This document shows, in pieces, positions 20,918 to 32,707 of a stretch of 64,000 bases of DNA (its first letter is position 1; each line of letters opens with the position of its first letter). The translations under genes were made by a program, and so were the position numbers. Source of the DNA: Nilaparvata lugens (Eukaryota; Arthropoda; Insecta; Hemiptera; Delphacidae); NCBI RefSeq assembly GCF_014356525.2, contig NC_052504.1, positions 63,170,086 through 63,234,085 on the forward strand. The letters are read 5' to 3'. Under the pieces are notes generated by a model. It did not search any database. It was not told the DNA's origin and saw only the letters and a list, made by a program, of their open reading frames with translations.

Positions 20918-23900
20918 CAAAGTTAGTAGACAGAAGGTTGGTCACTCATCTAATTTAATTGGAGTTGAAATGCAATTGGAGTGTGGGAACTGCAGCTGTG
21001 ACGTAGGCTGTAGTACAAATTGTATAACATGTGTTCGATTCCAGCATGTCTTCAATGCATAATATTATGTGAATGCAATGCTTCAAATTTATCGGGATCA
21101 GTTTATCGGTTTAAAATTTTTTTCGTTTTATTATCGGTGTATATATTATTGTTGAATATTGAAGAACATTGTTGAACAATGAAGTGTTAGGCGATGTTTG
21201 CAGTGCGTTATTAGTTGATTATTATATATATAGTTATAGTCTATGTTATAGATATTAGTTTGTAGTCTTTTTGTGTGCATCATCATGACTGTGATACAAA
21301 TCAAACAACACCTTAATTGATATTTTATGTACATAATTAGTTTATTCTTGACCACTTTATAAGTTATTTTTCCGCAATGCCTGCTAGCTGTGCAGTTCAG
21401 AGTTGTAAAAATTATGCGAGAAAGACTGGGAGCTCATTAATGTATCACAGGTTTCCTAGGGATACATTAACAAGAAAACAATGGATTGTAGCTTGTAGAA
21501 GATTCGACAAATTCAATGCGAATAATGTATTCATATGTTCAATTCATTTTTCAAATGATGATTATGAAAGAGATTTACAAGCGGAATTAACTGGACATCA
21601 AAGAAAGAAAAAACTGAAAAAAGATGCTGCTCCAAAGCTCTTCTTACCGAAATTTGAGAATACATTATCTACAACTTCCAGTCGTGACATCCGTGTGGCC
21701 ATTAGACATTGCAAACAGTTGGTAAACGATATATTACAATCATCCAGTGGAGTTGATGCACCAGTTTGTAATGTGGAATGTGATACTGAGCCAACGTTAG
21801 TAGACACTAACTTTGATACTGAGTCACCAGTAGACAATAATATGAATTCAGTGATTAAGGAAAATGAACTGCAAAGACAGCTACAGTTGCTTCAGATTAG
21901 AGTTAATAATCTAGAACAGGAGGTGAGCAAAGTAAGAAAACTCTCAGCTACGAGGAAAAAGAAGATTGTAAGTTTGCAACAACAAATTTTCAAATTAAAC
22001 GAACGTATTCAAGATATTCAAAGGACAATGAAAGTTATGCCAGAAAAGTGCTGAAAAAAGTGTTCACCGAAGGTCAAATTGCAAGGCTACTGAGCAATAA
22101 AAGACTGAAATGGAATGAAAGTGATATTGTTTCAGCATTAACACTTCGTTCTTTATCTAGGAGAGCATACAACTTTCTAAGATTAAAAATGAACTTACCA
22201 TTACCAGGATTGTCAACTCTATCAAAGTGAACAAGGAATATTAAATGTCTTCCAGGACTTCAAAAAGAAGTTCTCACATTTATGACAGCAAAATCGAAAG
22301 CTATGGAGACAATCGAGAAATTGACTATCTTGAGCTTTGATGAGATGAGTATAGATTCACGTGTAGTGTATGACCAAAGAGAAGACCAAATTCTTGGACC
22401 ACACTCAAAAGTTCAGATTGTGATGGCTAGGGGTCTATGTAGGAAATGGAAGCAAATAATATATTATGCATTTGATCAAAAAATGACAAAAGCTATTCTT
22501 TTTGAAGTTATTTCTGAACTGCAAAAATCAGACTTCAAAGTTGTTGGTGTAGTGAGTGACATGGGCGGAGGGAACCAAAGTCTATGGAATTCATTAAATG
22601 TGACAATTGCAAAATCATTCTTCAATCACCCATCAATCACCTCTAATCATATTTGGGTATTTAATGATGTGCCACATCTTCTGAAATTGCTCAGGAACAA
22701 CTTCCTTGATCATGGAATAAATTTTCCCAAAGGTCAATTGTTGGAGAAAGAGAATATCAAAAGCATCATAGAAGAAGATGAACTGAAGCTAGCTCCAAAA
22801 TTGACGAACTTACATTTGGAAGTTAATGGAAATATGAGACAGAAGGTCAGCTTGGCTGTTCAATTATTTTCGCACCATTCAGCAACTCTCCTCAAATTGA
22901 AACATCCATATAATCCTGAATGGAGTGATTTTTTTGAATTGGTTGATAAGTTTTTCGATGTGATGAACTCTAGATTTGTGAATGATCGAAGAAAACCGTG
23001 GCATAGTGCATTATGGTGTTGAGTTGACTGAGCAAGAATGCATATTAAATCGAATGGAATGATTGATTTTTGAAATAAGGATGGGAAGTAAAAAATCATT
23101 AATGCCATTCCAAAAAGGGATATTGATGACAATATCATCTATGAAGGGACTTTTCAATGATCTACAGAAGTCATATGGTTTAGAATTCATCCTTACCCAT
23201 AAGCTAAATCAAGATGTGTTGGAGAATTTTTTCTCAAGAATAAGAGGGATTGGAAACCAATACTCTCATCCAACACCAGTGGAATTCAAAAATAGATTAA
23301 AAATTTTGATTATTGGAGCAAATCTTCCCTCTATTTCCACTGGAAGCAATGTAGAAGAAGACGAGTCAAATTTTCTGACTAGTACAATGCTTCTAAAAAT
23401 TCCTTCCAAGAAGCAGAAGAAGAAAGTAGATACGATGATGTCAAAGATTTAAGCTGCAGCTTCAAAGAAAATTATGAAGGTACATTGTTGAACACACAAG
23501 AAGAAGAAGAAGCCCTGAAATATGTTGCAGGATATGTAATTCATAAAGAAACTGATTCCCAGTACAAAAAAGCAATGTACTCGAACAGTAATTGGATTGA
23601 AGCCTTGAGTAGAGGGGGTTTAACATGTCCTACTGATGAATTTTCAAGGATCATTCAACAAGCGAATGACATATTTATGAAAATTCACGGAAATACTGTC
23701 TCGAACACAAAACAAGTTATTGGACAATATCTGAACATTTTGAAAAAAAAACATTCTCAGAAGTGAATGATCGAATCTTACGAAAATTTGCGCGGACAAG
23801 AACTTTCATTAGACTTAGTTACATGAACGAGAAACTGAAAATTGCTAGTGAGGAACGAAGAAATAAGAAGAAAAACATTCAGTTTGTACATTCATGCAAG

Positions 23901-24394
23901 TGAATACAAAATTCAAGGGAATTAAAGACATGATATTTTTTTATTGTAAGGGCAAGGTTAGTCTTGGAGAAAAAAGAACAAATGAAATTTTAAATTTGTC
24001 ATTCTATCTCGAACTTTCTTGCTAACAAAACTTGCTTACGGTACCCAAAAAATTAAGAATTTTCTAGCTAATTAACTTTTTCATGTCACGTCTTTAAAAT
24101 TTGAAAACTTCCAACTTTATTTTATTCATACAATTTGAATGAACTTGAAATTTGTGTATTAAACTACATCATTAGAATCGGTGATTCATTCGCTATAAGT
24201 ACAGAGAATTTCAATGTTCTATCTTAATTGTAAGGGTGTTGAATGACGATGTATTTGAAGCTACAATGAATAAACTGTATGTTCAGTGTAGTTACTCCAT
24301 CACTTCTTTACTACGCGTGACGTCACGCTGGCGTTCCCCCCACCACTTTGAATCTCACACCTGTGAGTGATCAACCTTCTGTCTACTAACGTTG
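20918..24394 (+). mobile_element. P-like DNA transposon, full length with terminal inverted repeats
   Basis: The left end CAAAGTTAGTAGACAGAAGG (followed by TTGGTCACTCA) is the inverted copy of the right end, which read on the minus strand is CAACGTTAGTAGACAGAAGG followed by TTGATCACTCA. That gives about 31 bp with two mismatches, the same length as the terminal repeats of P. Subterminal 'gtgacgta' near 21,000 also recurs inverted near 24,330. Both ends are bordered by the same 9 bp. The 3,477-bp body carries one THAP-type transposase gene on the plus strand, which is broken. Confidence 0.85.
21377..23909 (+). pseudogene. P-element transposase with THAP domain, disrupted
   Basis: 21,377-22,054 (225 codons) begins with a THAP zinc-binding domain: MPASCAVQSCKNYARKTGSS, the Cys pair, YHRFP, W-x-x-ACRR and the CSIHF motif with later A-PKLFLP. 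A leucine/lysine-rich coiled coil follows (about residues 160-215), as in P transposase. The frame then shifts at about 22,050 to the reading that continues (VFTEGQIARLL), and meets TGA at 22,228 where a Trp is expected. It continues with LTILSFDEMSIDSRVVY, GVVSDMGGGNQSLWNS and FNDVPHLLKLLRNNFL. A further frame change near 23,015 and TGA near 23,060 precede FQKGILMTISSMKGLF and LNQDVLENFFSRIRG, the conserved region carrying the last acidic catalytic residue. More shifts near 23,450 and in the A-run at 23,745-23,755 precede the C-terminal RKFARTRTFIRLSYMNEKLK. At least four frame changes and two stops make it non-functional. Confidence 0.85.
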
Positions 24395-24403
24395 ACATCA
24401 TTA
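24395..24403. repeat. Target-site duplication of the P-like element, right copy
   Basis: ACATCATTA directly after the right terminal repeat, identical to the left copy. Confidence 0.75.
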
Positions 24404-24536
24404 ATGAAATAATTAATCAATTTAGTTTTTACGAGGAAAGCTCAATGTATGGATCAAAAAATCGTAAAATGTGAATGTGTGAAATTAATAAAAGTTATTG
24501 ATTTGTAACAGTATATGGATTTTTTGAATAATATTC

Positions 24537-24586
24537 AACGAAATTTTCAAACTCGTGAATATATTCACGAGTTTGAAAATTTCGTT
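24537..24586. repeat. Perfect 50-bp palindrome without spacer
   Basis: AACGAAATTTTCAAACTC continued by GTGAATA is followed immediately by its exact reverse complement (TATTCACGAGTTTG... TTTCGTT). The arms are 25 bp with no loop. It lies 130 bp outside the P-like element, in AT-rich DNA. Confidence 0.9.
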
Positions 24587-24727
24587 TTTATGAAGAAGCA
24601 GCTAAGGTATATTTTCAGTTGTAAAGTTGCAATACTTATTCATAATGTGAAAGAATAATGGGATATAATATATTATTCAATTGCTGGTAAATCCATACAA
24701 ATTAAATGATAATTCTTTTGGTGCTGT

Positions 24728-25030
24728 CTACCATTCTGGAGAGCCTAGCGCAGGCGACAGTTGATGCCTCTTTTTCAGGAGTCCTCTACGGTCGCAGGTC
24801 TCGACTGTCGGGCTGTTCGAAAATTAGACGAAAATTAGTGGCTGTTCGAAAATTAGTGGCCTCAAATGTCGCCTTCCAACTGTTCGAAAATTAGTGGCCT
24901 CAAATGTCGCCTGTCGCCTAACGCAGGCGACATTTGAGGCCTCTTTTTCAGGAGTCCTCTACCGTCGCTGGCCTCGAATGTCGCCGGTCTCTACCGTCGC
25001 TGGTCTCGACTGTCGCAGGACTCTTCTGTC
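24728..25030. repeat. Cluster of short local duplications around 'gcctctttttcaggagtcctctac'
   Basis: 'ctagcgcaggcgacagttga' (24,730) and 'ctaacgcaggcgacatttga' (24,913) start two 65-bp copies that share 'cctctttttcaggagtcctc'. Between and after them 'gttcgaaaattagtggcctc' occurs twice and 'cgtcgctgg.ctcga' twice. GC content and CpG are higher than in the neighbourhood. The block precedes the gag end at 25,030. The frames across it (24,706-24,894 and the start of 24,894-25,364) are by-products. Confidence 0.75.
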
Positions 25031-25363
25031 GTTTGCCTCGTTTGACATCGACCCACCACCACCACAACAACAACAACAACAGTACCAGCCTACCCCAATG
25101 AGTATTTCCACTCGAAACACATATGACGGACCAGCCAAGAAAAATCTACGTCTATTTCAAATGACTAGCAACAACATCCAGAAACAAAATCAAGTAGGCG
25201 AAGCTACAAACAGTTTTGAAGAAATACCCAAATTCCAAAATCTATCGCTTGAAAATCAGCAGAACAGTCAGATTTATTTTGACGAACAAAAGTTCAATGA
25301 AATTGAACAATCTCAGAAAAACCATTTTTTAGGCCACACCAGCCTACAAAACGATTCTCCATA
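25030..25363 (+). pseudogene. Env-type gypsy element: C-terminal part of gag
   Basis: The frame 24,894-25,364 becomes gag-like after a glutamine run: PPPPQQQQQQYQPTPMSIST with RNTYD, then a polar Asn/Gln-rich tail ending at a stop. It is directly followed by a protease frame that starts one base before the end of this one. The N-terminal two thirds of gag, the primer site and the 5' LTR are missing, replaced by the duplicated block at 24,728-25,030. Confidence 0.55.
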
Positions 25364-25830
25364 ATGAATCTCCGAGACACCGATAATGAGCTACCGTATT
25401 TCTATGACCCCAAAACAAACATGAAAATACTAATCGATTCTGCAAGTACAAAATCTTTTATTAAACCATTTCTCGGACAAGAACTCTACAAAGAAACGAT
25501 AGTAAAAGATCACTTCGAAGTAAACACAGTTCACAGAACGTCAAAAGAAAACTTCAGTTGTGACATCCAAATTTTAGGAAAACAAAAATTGAAATTCCAT
25601 CTATTTGATTTCATGACAAATTTGATCTGTTGTTAAGCTTAGATAACATTAAGAAATTGGAATCCTCGTGTGACTTCGTAAATAATGTAATAATATTGTG
25701 TGGGAAAAAACTACCTATTTTCTATCACAATCTAGATCAGAGAGAGAAGGCATATGAAAAGGTGGAAGAAAGTCATCTCATTGAAGCCAGAACATCACGT
25801 ATTGTTTGCATGAGGGTCAATGGCATTGTG
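25364..25830 (+). pseudogene. Env-type gypsy element: protease
   Basis: 25,364-25,636 encodes NMKILIDSASTKSFIKP, an aspartic protease site with Asp-Ser-Ala where Asp-Thr/Ser-Gly is usual, and then a Phe/Leu-rich strand region. A one-base slip near 25,630 moves to the frame of 25,630-25,881 (LLSLDNIKKL onward), which would normally lead into RT. The changed active-site Gly and the slip indicate decay. Confidence 0.65.
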
Positions 25831-27690
25831 AATGGTGATGGTGTTACATTACAGAAACATCAAAGGCTTAGAAATTCCTGAGTCGCTAGTTAAAGTGACA
25901 GACGGTCGTGCTTTGTGTACAATTACGAATCCCACTACACAAAATAAAACTCTCAACTTCATTCAAACAATCAAAATTGAACCTATCGAGAACTATCAAT
26001 GTGTAGGCCTATCACCCGAAAACTTTGAATCCAAACTAAATCATCCAAATTTCAACATGTTTAACCACAGTAAACCTACATTGGACCTCAACAAAATTAT
26101 GACAGACCACATGAACGATGAAGAGAAATCTGAGATTACAAAATTGATAAGAAATTATAAAGATATATTTTATGTTGAAGGCGAAAAACTTTCCTTCACA
26201 AATCAAATCAAGCACGTGATGAGGACAACAGACAAGATCCCCGTCTACACAAGAAACTATCGATATCCAGAAGTCTATCGAACTGAAATCAACAATCAAA
26301 TCGATGACTTGTTAGCGCAAAACATAATTCAACCTAGTTCTTCCCCATGGAATAGCCCACTCTGGATCATCCCCAAAAAAGCAGATGCTTCAGGCAAAAA
26401 GAAATTTCGAATGGTAATCGACTTCCATAGCCTAAATTCTAAAACAATAGATGACCGATTCCCATTACCCGACATCACAGATATATTATTGGATAAATTA
26501 GGCCGATCATAGTACTTCTCTGTTCTCGATTTATTCTCAGGATTCTACCAAATAATTGAGATGGATTAAAATAGCGTAGAAAAGACCGCCTTTTCGTCGG
26601 ACACGGGACACTACGAGTTTTTAAGAATGCCGTTTGGTTTGAAAAATGGACCCCCAACATCTCAGAAAGCAATGATTGATGTATTAAGAGGTATTCAAAA
26701 CGAAATTTGTTTAGTTTACCTTGACAATATAATCGTTTATTCAACTAGCCTCCAAGAGCACATAAGTAGACTTCGTGAAGTGTTTGAGAGATTAAGGAAA
26801 GCAAAATTGAAAGTGCAGTTAGAGTTAGATAAGACCGAATTCTTGCGAAAAGAAGTAGCATTTCTTGGACACTTGGTAACCAGTAAGTAACCAGTAATGG
26901 AGTAAAACCGAACCCCGAAAAAATTGGCTCAATTAAGTGCTATCCCATACCAAAAACAGTCAAACAAATTAAAGGATTTTTAGGACTACTAGGATACTAC
27001 AGAAAATTCATTAAGAATTTCGCATCTCTCACAAAACCTCTAACGAAATGTTTAAAGAAAGAAGCAAAAATCAACCCTGATGACCCAGAATACAAAAATT
27101 GTTTAGAAACGTGTAAAAATATTTTGACAAATGATCCAATCCTACAATACCTCGATTTCAACCTGAAATTCAATCTTACGATGGACGCTAGCCAATTTGC
27201 AATAGCAGGTGCCGTACTTAGTCAGTTCAAAAATGGTGCTGACCTTCCAATTGCTTATGCAAGCCGAACTTTGAACGACACTGAGACCAGATATTAAACA
27301 ATAGAAAGAGAACTTTTAGCTATTGTATGGGCTACTAAACACTTTCGACCATATTATTTATACGAACGGAAATTCAACATTTTCACTGATCATAGACCCC
27401 TTCAATGGCTCTTCTCAATCAAAGAACCGAATTCAAAAATGCTACGTTGGAGACTTGAATTGGAAGAGTATGACTATGACATACAATAGAAAGAAGGTAG
27501 TAAGAATCAGAACGCTGATGCTCTTTCCAGAATTCAACTAAACAACAATAATACCACTACACAATAGACACTCGGAATTTTAAGTGATATTGATGCCATT
27601 GTAAACGGAGCCATTGAGGGCTTAAGATTCTACTTCACATGCACTAAGCAAGCTGAAAAACAAGCATTTTTCCTGTTCTTTGCTCACTAA
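25831..27690 (+). pseudogene. Env-type gypsy element: reverse transcriptase and RNase H
   Basis: Motifs in order: QPSSSPWNSPLWIIPKK, KFRMVIDFHSLNSKTI, a TAG at about 26,511, FSVLDLFSGFYQI, a TAA at about 26,568, [15 protein letters not shown] and [10 protein letters not shown]. The last is the catalytic YxDD box with its second Asp changed to Asn. Near 26,880 an 11-bp tandem duplication ('agtaaccagta' repeated) shifts the frame. The new frame continues KQIKGFLGLLGYYRKFIKNF, then the RNase H motifs [33 protein letters not shown] and [14 protein letters not shown], and ends in NQNADALSRI. Stops lie at about 27,297 (TAA) and 27,489 (TAG). No integrase follows here; the sequence loses similarity by 27,690. 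Confidence 0.85.
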
Positions 27691-28558
27691 AATCTCAAGA
27701 ATGAAGCATATATTGACTTTTGCATGGTTCATCATTATAGTTTTTCCAAAGATGTACAATTTTCAATAATTTGTTTTTTCTTTTAGTTTTTCTTATTTTG
27801 GGAATTTAGTGTGATGATGTCATCTTTGAAGAGAAGCATCAACCAGCATAATTAAAAATTCCAGCATATCGAGATTAACAACATGAATTCAAATCAGTTG
27901 GAGTTTTATTTAAATTCCTTATAGTTTTTGTACAAATTGTGAAGAGAAATTGTGTGATGTCACAGAATTTGAGCTCAATAACGGCGGTTTCATACTTTCA
28001 TTTGAAAATTAGTTTAACTGGTCTCTCCCCAGAATGCGCTACCGTTTCATCACTCCCACCGCGGTAACTGCGTAGCCACCACCTGTGGTGATGAACATGC
28101 CTTCCACCTACTACGTCATCCGTAATGAGTTCCCTTTGAGATAGAATGGGAATTGTTTTATTTGTTATAAATAGGATAACCTACAGCAAAGGCCTGTAAC
28201 TTATCCATGTTCCAATATTCAAGTGCTCTTGGCATGTTTGTTTCTGCTTCTGCTATCATAGACAAAAAATATAGTATACAGTTAAATATAGTTTAAATAT
28301 AGTACCTATATTAATGCTGATAATCCTGATAAAAGTTTAACGTAAAAGGTAAAATCCTGAAAATATAGTTTCAATATAGTATAAGACTCTGTGATTTCTT
28401 TATTACATGGTATTGTCATTTATGCTATGTAAAAGAAGCACAGCCTTCCTATATGAAGAAGTTTTATTGTTTCCAAGATTACCGTAGGTGATAATTAATT
28501 TTTCTTCATCTTCGGTTTTTGTTATGAATGTTGCTTATTCTACTGTGATTTGTAAAAA
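27691..28558. other. Sequence upstream of the Mutator-like gene
   Basis: No coding frame. It includes 'atcactcccaccgcggtaactgcgtagccaccacctgtgg' (28,040-28,083), a GC-rich island with an internal 'ccaccacctgtggtg' dyad, and 28,265-28,380, where 'aatatagt' is repeated five to six times. It may contain the 5' end and promoter of the Mutator-like element, but I could not match terminal inverted repeats with the far side. Confidence 0.35.
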
Positions 28559-28677
28559 ATGGAAGAAACATCACGAAGCAAACGTCGCTATTCAACCAAA
28601 GAAAGGAAATTGCTTCTCTGTGCAAAACCGCTCAAACGAAGAGGAACAGCATTGAAACAATATTGGGCTTTAAAAAG

Positions 28678-29413
28678 GTAAGCTAATACTTTACAATATT
28701 TGCTTCAATTTTCCTTGGTAGAGTAATTAGTTACGGTATCTATAGTATGCAATGAAATAGAGTTAAATTGTGCCACCTTTCCATTTCAAACACTGTAGGC
28801 CTATAATGTAACCATCATTATCAAGAGAAAATTTGGTGAACAAAATCTGTCAACAAAATAAGTCAAGAGTTGTATAGGTCATGTTCAACTCGTGGCGGTT
28901 GATTCAACAATAATCTTCTAGTTGACATTATTTGATAATTAGTTTACATTCTTAGGCTTGGAAAATTTGGAAATGTGACAGTTACAACATTGAATGGATT
29001 CTCTATTTCATACACTGTAATGTAGCCTAATCTGAGTAGGTACCAACTTGAAAAATTTCCACGAATACTGTATAGGTCTATCTTAGTCAATGATAATGTA
29101 CAAAGCCTAGGCTGATGGCTTTAGGTACCTTACTGTAATAAGTCTTGTAATAAGTAATGTACTGTAATAAGTTCTAATACTAATTGAACGAGCGTTAGAA
29201 AGTTCTTACTTCTGACTTACTGAAGGCCAAAGTCGTTATCCATCTGTTTGTATGTTCTACAATTACTAGAAAGAATTGATCAATCAGCTTCAAATTTTGA
29301 ACACGTATTCTTGGAACCTTTTTATGGGTCAATAGGAAATATTTAACTGTCTCCATAATATTTTCACTAACTCTGTATAATTAAATGTTGCGGGTCTCAA
29401 AGATTACAATACA
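28678..29413 (+). other. Left part of intron 1 of the Mutator-like gene
   Basis: Non-coding AT-rich sequence between the donor at 28,678 and the BEL insertion. It includes 'actgtaataagt' repeats at 29,132-29,175. The right part of the same intron is 38,117-38,241. Confidence 0.5.
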
Positions 29414-29418
29414 ACAGT
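29414..29418. repeat. Target-site duplication ACAGT of the BEL element, left
   Basis: ACAGT precedes the LTR start TGACAGAATCC; the same five bases follow the other LTR at 38,112-38,116. Five bases is usual for BEL/Pao. Confidence 0.85.
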
Positions 29419-31528
29419 TGACAGAATCCAAGGTCAGGGCAGTGGACTGTGAATGATAGTTGGTATTAATACCTACAAATAAATCTTTGAATTCTGTGCA
29501 TAAAAATACTGATAGCTTGAAGTGTGGTAAGTACGCCAATAAAAGATTAAATGAATCAACAAGATGAGATTTAATAACAATAAAATAATAATAGGCAGAT
29601 GGCCTCATACAAAAACAATTGTAAGTAGATTGAATCAAATATCTTGGGATAATTACAACATGATAAAACGTTAGAGAAATACAAGATTTGAATGAAATTA
29701 TGTCAATGACATTAATGACCATTGAAGCCTGACAATAATCGAAAAGGTAATATTAATGATACCTGAATTGCGAATATAAATTGAGTGCTATAATGAAAAG
29801 TTATTGCTGCAAAGTTCAATCTTAATGATTTACAAAAGGAATAATAATAAATGATAATGATTTACAAAAGGAATAATAAATGACAATAAGCTGTAAATAG
29901 TGCTCAACAAGTAGAATACATAAAAATATATGCGGCATAGGCCTTCAGTGATTTGAATGTCAAGATAGACATCAATAGTACAAAGGAATAATAACAAATG
30001 ACAATGAGCTGTAACTAGTGCTCAACAAGTAGAATACATAAAAATATATGCAGCATAGGCCTTCAGTGATTTGAATGTCAAGATAGACATCAATAGTACA
30101 AAGGAATAATAACAAATGACAATGAGCTGTAAATAGTGCTCAACAAGTAGAATACATAAAAATATGCGGCATAGGCATTCAGTGATTTGAATGTCAAGAT
30201 AGACATCAATTAGAACGATTAATAGGCGTCGGTGGCCTCAGTGAATTGAATGCCAAGATAGACATCAATAGAACGATAAATAGGTGTCAGTGGCCTTAGT
30301 GAATGGAATGTCAAGATAGACATTAATAAATCAATTAATAGGCGTCAGTGGCCTCAGAAAATCACTTGTAAAGCCAAGGGTAGCTGTTAAATCCAATGAA
30401 TTAATAGGCGTCAGTGGCCTTAGTGAATTGAATGTCAAGATAGACATTAATAAAACAATTATGATACATACGTAAATGAAAATTGAATAGAACGATTTAC
30501 GTAACCTGGATAAAATTTTGAAGAGGAGATGCAGCCAGGCAGACAGGCAATGACTCCGCAATACCCACAGGAACAGGACATCAGCAAGCGATGATGTGAT
30601 CTGGCCATGTGATGACAAGCATGGAAGCGTCCATCACAGCAGGCAAATCCCCTAGTGGAAATGTAGGCAGGAGCATGTAGAATCCCAAATGAATAATCTG
30701 ACTTTCAAGTTGTGGAATTTTTAGATTGATTTCCAAACGATAGAGATGATGAACTTGAAAGTTTGAGTTTCAAGAGGTGAAGCCAATAGTTAGAAGAATG
30801 GCAATTGAAGCCCACACGAGGTTGTGAACTTGACAAAGTTTATCAGCGTAAACATGCAAAGAAATCGATGAATAGTTGAATCACAGTTGAAGAATAGAAT
30901 AAATGAATTAATTTGCAGAAGTAATTCACACTTTAAAAACGTTCTGTAGATTAAATAAATAGCAATGAACGCCCACACGAGGTTGCAATTTTGATAAAGT
31001 TTATCAGAGTAAATGAGTGAAGAAATCGATGAATAATTGAATCACAATTGAAGAATAGAACAAATGAATTAATTTGAAGAATAATTCACTTTTAAAAACG
31101 TTTTGTAGGTCTGATGAAAATGGATAAAAGGTTTAGACCGAAGGCGTAAATGCACCTTCGACCAAGAACCATTGCAAAAGAAAAAGACGCTACAATGCTC
31201 GTTGAAAGAAGGAAGATGCCGGATGTGTTTGAAACGTAAGCAACACATTTACAAACATATGGTGAAAAAGTAACAAATATCTAGAAAGTAAGATGCCTAA
31301 AGACAAAATAAATTCCAAAAAATCGAATAGTACAAATATTAAAATTGCAACAGCAAAATAACACGACTAAAAGTATAGAAAACCAACTTGATTAGAGCAG
31401 TGGCAAAGAACCGTGAGTGTGATGTCACTGGTCAGCGCAGACAGACAAAATGACGACATGATGTCTATGTAGTAGCGGAACGAGTAACAAGTGGAACCGT
31501 TCCAATAAATGCTTTGTCAGATTTTACA
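29419..31528 (-). repeat. BEL/Pao 3' LTR (2,110 bp)
   Basis: It begins TGACAGAATCCAAGG and ends GTCAGATTTTACA. It matches 36,000-38,111 over its whole length with scattered single-base differences and a two-base length difference. It contains two internal tandem arrays. The frames inside (29,381-29,722, 30,331-30,618, 30,790-30,978) recur in the other LTR and are not genes. LTRs above 2 kb are long for this group. Confidence 0.9.
29866..30465. repeat. Two tandem arrays in the BEL 3' LTR (118-bp and about 65-bp units)
   Basis: Three units of about 118 bp begin near 29,866, 29,981 and 30,098 with 'acaaaggaataataacaaatg' and contain 'gtgctcaacaagtagaatac'. They are followed by four to five shorter units built on 'aataggcgtcagtggcct' and 'gaatgtcaagatagacatta' (30,215-30,465). 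The same arrays occur in the other LTR. Confidence 0.85.
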
Positions 31529-31700
31529 TAAACTGGGCCCCTTGTGTCATACGGGGGTATGGCACAATAAGAAAAAGTAAGAAATATGTAAAATCTGGCA
31601 AGGCAATTGGAAATTGAAAACTGGGCCCCATGTGAGAACCAGGGGAACAAAAACAATGAAACCTAAAAATACAACATGAACCATAAGAGCAAGGGGATTA
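31529..31700 (-). promoter_or_regulatory. BEL 3' untranslated region with duplicated polypurine-like tract
   Basis: On the minus strand 'aaggggcccagttta' lies directly before the LTR start, the position of a polypurine tract. About 100 bp upstream a second similar block ('atggggcccagtttt', followed by 'gccagattttacat') repeats both the tract and the first bases of the LTR. Confidence 0.55.
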
Positions 31701-32707
31701 ACTAGAATCCTCATCAATGGGAAGAGGTGCTAAACTTGAAATAGCTCTCTTAAAAGTGCCAGAGGGAGTGAGAACAGTGACAACTCGAACCTTGTCGTCC
31801 TTACCGGGATGAACTTCCAAGTGGACTGTGCGGAACCAGGATCCTTCAAGTTGACAACCATACCGACCTTCAAATTTTCATAATTGTTTAGCCATTTGCC
31901 TTTTTTCTGAAGAGTGGTTAAATATTCACGAGACCACCCATCCCAAAGCTCCTGGATAGAAACAGCAAGTTGATACCAACGTGAACGATGATCAATGTGT
32001 TTGGTGTTAGGCGGTAAGAAGGGTAATGACGTAAGTGGACGTCCAATCAAAAAATGACCTGGAGACAAGTGGGCAAGATCATGTGGATCTTCCGACAAGG
32101 GAACAAGAGGACGCGAATTCAAGATGGCTTCGACCTGAGCAGCAAGAGTACAGGTTTCTTCAAAGTTAAATACCTTGTTGAATGTAACTACACAGAATAT
32201 GTGTTTGAAATTTTTTACCGCATTCTCCCAGAGTCCACCGAAGTGCGGAGCCCGAGGGGGAATGAAGTGCCATTGGATGTTGAGTACAGACATAGTGTCA
32301 TGAATATCTGATTTGAGACGATCAGAGGACAAAAATTCGTGGAGCTCACGTAGCTCATTGTTGGCACCAACGAAAGTTGTGGCGTTGTCCGAAAAAATGG
32401 AATGCGGAATGCCACAACGAGCAGAAAACCGAATCAGAGCGGCAATAAATGCCTTGGAGGTAAGTTCCGAGACAGTTTCAATATGAACGGCACGAGTTAC
32501 CATACACACAAACAGCGACAAGTATGCTTTAGAAAAAGTACGAGATTTGGGGCCGCCTACACGGGATGGAAATAGGACCGGCGTAATCCAAACCACAATT
32601 ATAAAAGGGAAAATTAGCCTGAACGCGGGCCGCTGGTAAACTACCCATGATTTGCTCAGAACGAAGAGCCGAAAAGCGAAAACACAATATGCAATGCCGC
32701 AATACAC
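31701..32707 (-). pseudogene. BEL/Pao integrase core and C-terminus
   Basis: The frame 32,707-31,730 carries FVCMVTRAVHIETVSELTSK, the second catalytic Asp in FSDNATTFVGANNELRE, and PPRAPHFGGLWENAVKNFKH with the catalytic Glu, the DDE core of BEL integrases. It then reads SPGHFLIGRPL, RWYQLAVSIQELWDGWSREYL and LKVGMVVNLKD, the BEL C-terminal region. The first catalytic Asp (GLDYAGPI) lies in the previous frame, so there is a frameshift near 32,575. Another frameshift near 31,850 moves the end (RVVTVLTPSGTFKRAISSLA) out of frame before the true stop at about 31,701. Confidence 0.85.

Noticed and set aside
27323..27541. 72-codon plus-strand frame
   Set aside because: Shadow of the RNase H frame, which is read in another phase and carries the recognisable motifs.
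29866..30465. Possible CRISPR-like or satellite array
   Set aside because: Units are contiguous without spacers and lie inside both BEL LTRs.
30331..30618. 95-codon minus-strand frame, also at 36,914-37,201
   Set aside because: Lies wholly inside the LTR in both copies and overlaps the tandem array; no family features.
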